Shown in pieces: positions 58,583 to 64,000 of a DNA stretch of 64,000 nucleotides (its first letter is position 1; every line of letters starts with the position of its first letter). This DNA is from Ohtaekwangia sp036786105. Its GTDB lineage: Bacteria > Bacteroidota > Bacteroidia > Cytophagales > Cyclobacteriaceae. The stretch spans positions 14,582 through 78,581 of the forward strand of contig NZ_DAIQRQ010000021.1 of assembly GCF_036786105.1 (NCBI RefSeq), written 5' to 3'. The notes beneath the pieces are model-generated. The model saw only the letters and a program-made list of their open reading frames with translations, had not been told where the DNA came from and made no database searches. The position numbers and the translations under genes are program-made.

Positions 58583-60196
58583 TTAGGCGTGCATTTTAAC
58601 TTGCGGAGCGCCTTTTAATATCTCTTCATTTGCGTGAAGCGCAAATTTTTCGAAGTTTTTCAGAAACGCCTCGGCGAGAAATTGCGCTTTGTGGTCATAT
58701 TCCTCAGAATCACCCCACGTATTTCTCGGGTTGAGGATTTCTGCCGGCACTTCCGGACATGTTGTAGGCATAGCGATGCCAAATACTTCATGTGGACGGA
58801 AGATAACTGTATCTAACGCCCCGGTTAATGCAGCAGTAATCAGCGCACGAGTATATTTCAGGCTCATGCGTTTGCCTGTACCATACGGTCCGCCCGACCA
58901 ACCGGTGTTTACAAGCCATACATTTACATTTGCTTCTTTCATTTTCTTGCTCAACATCTCGGCATATACTGTAGGATGCAGCGGCATAAAGGGAGCCCCA
59001 AAGCATGCCGAGAACGTCATGGTTGGTTCAACCACATCGGCTTCTGTGCCGGCAACTTTTGCAGTGTATCCCGATATAAAATGAAACGCAGCCTGTCCGG
59101 GAGTTAACTTTGCAATAGGAGGAAGGACACCGTATGCATCGCATGTGAGGAAGAATATATTCCTGGGATTCCGACCGATGGATGGCTTGGTGATGTGCTC
59201 GATAAAATCGATCGGGTAGCTAACGCGGGTATTCTCTGTACGGGAGCAGTCTGAAAAGTCAACCTCATTCGTGCCGCTTTTGCAGATAATGTTTTCCAGC
59301 AACGCCCCCGCCTTAATGGCATGGAAGATTTCCGGTTCTTTTTCTTCCGAAAGGTTGATGGTCTTTGCATAACATCCGCCTTCAAAGTTAAAGATCACAT
59401 TGTCGGATGTCCAGCCGTGTTCATCATCACCGATCAATTTTCGATTCGGATCTGCCGAGAGCGTAGTCTTACCTGTTCCTGATAATCCGAAGAATATAGC
59501 GGTGTCGCCCTTCTCGCCTTCATTGGCAGAGCAGTGCATGGACAGTACATTCTTTTGATGGGGCAAAATAAAGTTCAGCGCGGTGAATATACCTTTCTTG
59601 ATCTCGCCCGTGTAGCCGCTGCCACCAATGAGAATGATCTTGCGCGTAAAATCGATGATCGAGAAGTTGTGTTGACGCGTGCCGTCTTCAGCGGGCGTTG
59701 CCAAAAATCCCGGAGCATTTACGACCAGCCACTCGGGCTCAAACTCTTTCAGTTCCTGTTCGGTTGGCCGAATGAACATGTTGTATACAAACAGGTTCGA
59801 CCACGCATATTCATTGATCACACGGATGTTCATGCGATAGCGCGGATCGGCACAGGCGTATACATCGCGCACAAAGAACTCTTTGCCGTTCAGGTAACGA
59901 AGCATTTTCTTATAAAGCTGATCGAACCTGGCAGCATCAAACGGTATATTAAAGTTATTCCACCAGACAGCGTTCTCTGTTATAGCGTCCTTCACGGTGA
60001 ATTTGTCTTTAGGTGATCTGCCGGTAAACTCTCCGGTATCCACTGCAATGGCTCCTGATTTTGTGATTTTTGCCTGTCCGCGTTCGAGCGCAATCATGGT
60101 GAGTTGCTCCGGGGGGAGATTCCAATAGACTTTACCTTCGGGAATACCGAGGGCTTCGATCCCGGCTGAGCGGGACCTGATTCCGAATTCAAGCAT
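58583..60196 (-). CDS. pckA: Phosphoenolpyruvate carboxykinase (ATP)
   Basis: A 537-residue ATP-type PEPCK. The P-loop-like GLSGTGKTTLS (near 238) and the metal/substrate segment IGDDEHGWTSDNVI with FNFEGGCYAKTI are typical; RSPKDKFTV is the substrate Arg. It converts oxaloacetate to PEP and CO2 with ATP, the first step of gluconeogenesis. Length is normal. The gene has its own promoter region on a 190-base divergent spacer shared with the POT transporter. Confidence 0.95.
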   Translation of the reverse strand: MLEFGIRSRSAGIEALGIPEGKVYWNLPPEQLTMIALERGQAKITKSGAIAVDTGEFTGRSPKDKFTVKDAITENAVWWNNFNIPFDAARFDQLYKKMLRYLNGKEFFVRDVYACADPRYRMNIRVINEYAWSNLFVYNMFIRPTEQELKEFEPEWLVVNAPGFLATPAEDGTRQHNFSIIDFTRKIILIGGSGYTGEIKKGIFTALNFILPHQKNVLSMHCSANEGEKGDTAIFFGLSGTGKTTLSADPNRKLIGDDEHGWTSDNVIFNFEGGCYAKTINLSEEKEPEIFHAIKAGALLENIICKSGTNEVDFSDCSRTENTRVSYPIDFIEHITKPSIGRNPRNIFFLTCDAYGVLPPIAKLTPGQAAFHFISGYTAKVAGTEADVVEPTMTFSACFGAPFMPLHPTVYAEMLSKKMKEANVNVWLVNTGWSGGPYGTGKRMSLKYTRALITAALTGALDTVIFRPHEVFGIAMPTTCPEVPAEILNPRNTWGDSEEYDHKAQFLAEAFLKNFEKFALHANEEILKGAPQVKMHA

Positions 60197-60387
60197 GTCG
60201 TGTTGGGTTAATGAGTTTTACAAAGGTATGTCAATTTCGAACCGCTTCAATCGTTTGCAATTTTATTTTGTCCAATGTTGCGATGAACAAACAGTATTTG
60301 CGAAAATGGATTTATCAGCCTACTTTGACACCGGTTTAGAGAACCGCAATCAGTATTTTATTTTACCTGTCTGACCTATTTGTTTTA

Positions 60388-61887
<1,500 letters not shown>

Positions 61888-61911
61888 CACTAACCGCGCA
61901 CTCATTAACCT

Positions 61912-63954
61912 ATGGAAGTAAATAAATCATTCAAACCGTACGTAGCTCCCGAGCAAAGGATTCCGGAGTTCACCGTCAAATCCATTCTGTTTGGATCACT
62001 CTTCGGCATACTCTTTGGCTCGTCAACAGTCTATCTGGCGTTGAAGGCGGGGCTTACTGTTACCGCTTCAATACCCATCGCGGTAATAGCCATCACGCTG
62101 GGAAGAAAATTTCTGAAAACAACCATACTCGAAAACAATATTATACAAACCACAGGTTCCGCCGGTGAAAGTATAGCAGCGGGTGTAGTATTTACCTTGC
62201 CCGGATTTTTGTTTTTATCGCCCGGAGAAAATGGTGTTAGTATGGGCGAGGGGTATTTTACGTATCTCACCATCCTGATCCTTGCAGCATTCGGAGGTAT
62301 GTTAGGAACGTTGATGATGATACCGCTCCGCCGATCGCTTATTGTAAAAGAACACGGCACTTTGCCGTACCCGGAAGGCACAGCATGTGCGTCTGTACTG
62401 CAGGCAGGAGAGAAGGGTGGTGTGTTTGCACAGACTGCATTCTCTGGTATGGGTATCGCATTGGTCTATGCGCTGCTTCAAAAAGTCTTTCACGTTATTG
62501 CTGAAATACCGGCCTTCGTTACAACACAGGCGAATAAGTATTGGCCATCAGCTACTACGCGGGCCGAAATAACACCCGAATATTTAGGGGTTGGCTATAT
62601 TATAGGTCCGCGTATCTCCGGAGTGTTGGTGGCAGGTTCGGTGCTGGCATGGTGGGCCATGATCCCATTGCTCAGTACATTGGTAGCGCCCGATACAATC
62701 GCACTGCAACTGGTAAAACTTGGCAACCTTGCGAATCTCAACACCGCTGGAGGTTACGGCAACTGGGATCCGCAGACACATACATTCGGTAATTATGCCG
62801 ATGCACTATACAGAGCCTACATTCGCCAGATTGGCGCCGGTGCTGTGGCAGCCGGTGGATTCATCACATTAATTAAAACGATACCTACTATAGTAAGCTC
62901 ATTCCGCGAAAGTATAGGATCACTAAAAGACAAAGGTCAGGGAAGTGTGCTGCGCACAGAAGATGATCTTTCTTTCAAGTTCGTGATCATCGGGAGTATA
63001 GGGCTGATATTACTCACGGCTTTTCTGCCCAGTACGATCATTCCGGGCGATAACATTCTGCAGAAGCTTTTCATCGGTATACTGATCGTATTGTTCGGAT
63101 TCTTCTTCGTAACCGTATCCAGCAGGATCGTTGGTCTGGTGGGTACCAGCAACAATCCTATATCCGGCATGACTATCGCCACCCTGATGGGAACATGTCT
63201 CATTTTTACCAGTATTGGCTGGTCAGGTAAATTCTATGAGCCGCTGGCATTGGTAGTAGGAGGTATGATTTGTATAGCTGCTTCGAATGCCGGTGGTACT
63301 TCGCAGGATTTAAAGGCAGGTTATATTGTGGGCGCAACCCCACGCTTACAACAAATGGCATTATTCATCGGAGCCATTGTTTCGTCTATCGCGATCGGTG
63401 TTATTGTTCAGATTCTGGATACACCTACACCGGAGATGGTGCAACAAGGTATAAAACATGCTATAGGCAGTGATAAATATCCGGCACCGCAAGCTACGTT
63501 GATGGCTACGTTGGCACGCGGTATACTTTCCTTCAACCTCGATTGGCAGTTTGTGATGGTCGGTGTTTTTATAGCCGTAACCATGGAGCTGTGCGGTATT
63601 AAAGCACTGGCTTTTGCTATAGGGCTATATCTTCCTCTCTCCACTACACTGCCGATTTTTGCCGGTGGTGCAGTAAAAGGTTATGTAGATTGGAGAGCCG
63701 AGCGTAAAGGTGAGAAGGTACAGGATGATGAATTAGGGCGCGGCAGTTTGTTCGCTACAGGTTTGATTGCGGGTGGTGCACTCACTGGAGTGATCGTGGC
63801 TATACTTGCGGTAGTATTACCAGGATTGATGGATGCGTTCAACGTAGAGCATTCACTTACAGAGAGCCTTGGTATAGCAGGATATCACATTTTAGGAACA
63901 GCCTTCTTTGTAGCAATGATGCTGATGCTATATCGATTGGCGGTGAAGAAATAA
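61912..63954 (+). CDS. OPT family oligopeptide transporter
   Basis: A 680-residue OPT transporter with about 14-16 membrane helices. The motif TGSAGESIAAGVVFTLP near residue 80 and PYPEGTACASVLQAGEKGG near 153 define the bacterial YSL/OPT group. A late loop carries RAERKGEKVQDDELGRGS. Members import peptides or metal-peptide complexes with protons. The last codons (AAG AAA TAA) are formed by the first units of the heptamer repeat that runs off the window edge. Confidence 0.9.
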   Translation: MEVNKSFKPYVAPEQRIPEFTVKSILFGSLFGILFGSSTVYLALKAGLTVTASIPIAVIAITLGRKFLKTTILENNIIQTTGSAGESIAAGVVFTLPGFLFLSPGENGVSMGEGYFTYLTILILAAFGGMLGTLMMIPLRRSLIVKEHGTLPYPEGTACASVLQAGEKGGVFAQTAFSGMGIALVYALLQKVFHVIAEIPAFVTTQANKYWPSATTRAEITPEYLGVGYIIGPRISGVLVAGSVLAWWAMIPLLSTLVAPDTIALQLVKLGNLANLNTAGGYGNWDPQTHTFGNYADALYRAYIRQIGAGAVAAGGFITLIKTIPTIVSSFRESIGSLKDKGQGSVLRTEDDLSFKFVIIGSIGLILLTAFLPSTIIPGDNILQKLFIGILIVLFGFFFVTVSSRIVGLVGTSNNPISGMTIATLMGTCLIFTSIGWSGKFYEPLALVVGGMICIAASNAGGTSQDLKAGYIVGATPRLQQMALFIGAIVSSIAIGVIVQILDTPTPEMVQQGIKHAIGSDKYPAPQATLMATLARGILSFNLDWQFVMVGVFIAVTMELCGIKALAFAIGLYLPLSTTLPIFAGGAVKGYVDWRAERKGEKVQDDELGRGSLFATGLIAGGALTGVIVAILAVVLPGLMDAFNVEHSLTESLGIAGYHILGTAFFVAMMLMLYRLAVKK

Positions 63955-64000
63955 GAAATAAGAAATAAGAAATAAGAAATAAGAAATAAGAAATAAGAAA
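63946..64000. repeat. Heptanucleotide tandem repeat aagaaat at window end
   Basis: Seven perfect aagaaat units plus six bases of an eighth, from 63946 to the window edge; the array continues beyond. Its first unit supplies the last two Lys codons and part of the stop of the OPT gene. As the stop falls within the first units, length change would not alter the protein, but the downstream gap could vary. Confidence 0.95.

Noticed and set aside
63946..64000. CRISPR array
   Set aside because: Units are 7 bases with no spacers; it is a simple tandem repeat.

Overview
The window looks like a chromosomal segment of a Bacteroidota bacterium, most likely Cytophagales (the gene set resembles Chryseolinea/Ohtaekwangia-type genomes; this placement is inference). 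Supporting signs are two type IX secretion cargo proteins (sorting domains of type A and type B), a PorP/SprF protein next to a SprB-repeat protein, a Bacteroidota-type exosortase, a DUF6089 outer-membrane protein, the near absence of Shine-Dalgarno sites, frequent GTG/TTG starts and a moderate GC content. Almost all of it is ordinary chromosome. No phage, insertion sequence, CRISPR array or rRNA is visible.

Layout. 1-12.9 kb (+): an envelope polysaccharide and protein-sorting locus. It holds a polysaccharide deacetylase (cut by the window edge), a GT4 glycosyltransferase, a PglC-like sugar-phosphate transferase, two adjacent PglD/NeuD-like acyltransferases, an exosortase with its associated membrane protein, a PglE-like aminotransferase, a 1591-residue T9SS cargo protein, a 65-residue candidate exosortase substrate, and a PglF/CapD-like dehydratase. 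A perfect 15-bp hairpin closes it. 13-22.4 kb (mostly -): DUF6089 protein, sucC, a lone LolD-type ATPase (+), mtaB, a phosphohexomutase, then a TPP-riboswitch-controlled operon (methyltransferase, AIR-synthase-like protein, divergent ThiE, Trm112-like protein). 22.4-28.4 kb (+): a membrane protein, parE and parC, then a repeat-rich spacer with a decayed hicBA pair. 28.4-37.2 kb (-): LhgO, aconitase with a histone-H1-like tail, MarR regulator, folE, queD-like gene, PorP/SprF and a SprB-repeat protein. 37.3-40.5 kb (+): cysH, an epimerase, a CPA1 antiporter. 40.6-47.2 kb (-): bacilliredoxin and the suf operon (B-C-D-S-E-T), then an Lrp regulator. 47.4-47.8 kb: two tandem tRNA-like RNAs. 48-54.3 kb (+): acyl-CoA ligase, TerB-like protein, a conserved protein of unknown function, DoxX, a decayed alpha/beta hydrolase, an OmpA protein and a YiaK-like dehydrogenase. 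54.5-60.2 kb (-): lactonase, GH1 beta-glucosidase, M15 peptidase, a small secreted protein, pckA. 60.4-64 kb (+): a POT and an OPT peptide transporter, ending in a heptamer repeat that runs off the window.

How genes fit together. The first locus carries recognisable PglF, PglE, PglD and PglC equivalents, so a lipid-linked 2,4-diamino-trideoxy sugar is a reasonable product, next to two separate surface-sorting systems (T9SS and exosortase). The suf block is a complete Fe-S assembly operon. The TPP-controlled operon has the full logic of a transcriptional riboswitch: the 3' strand of the aptamer is complementary over 7 nt to the 5' arm of the terminator. Its ThiE-like protein lacks the usual substrate-binding residues, which makes the operon the best candidate here for an undescribed metabolic system. 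The tandem tRNA-like RNAs are the best candidate for an undescribed RNA. Intergenic spacers repeatedly hold short word repeats, each with its own word, and two spacers hold gene remnants.
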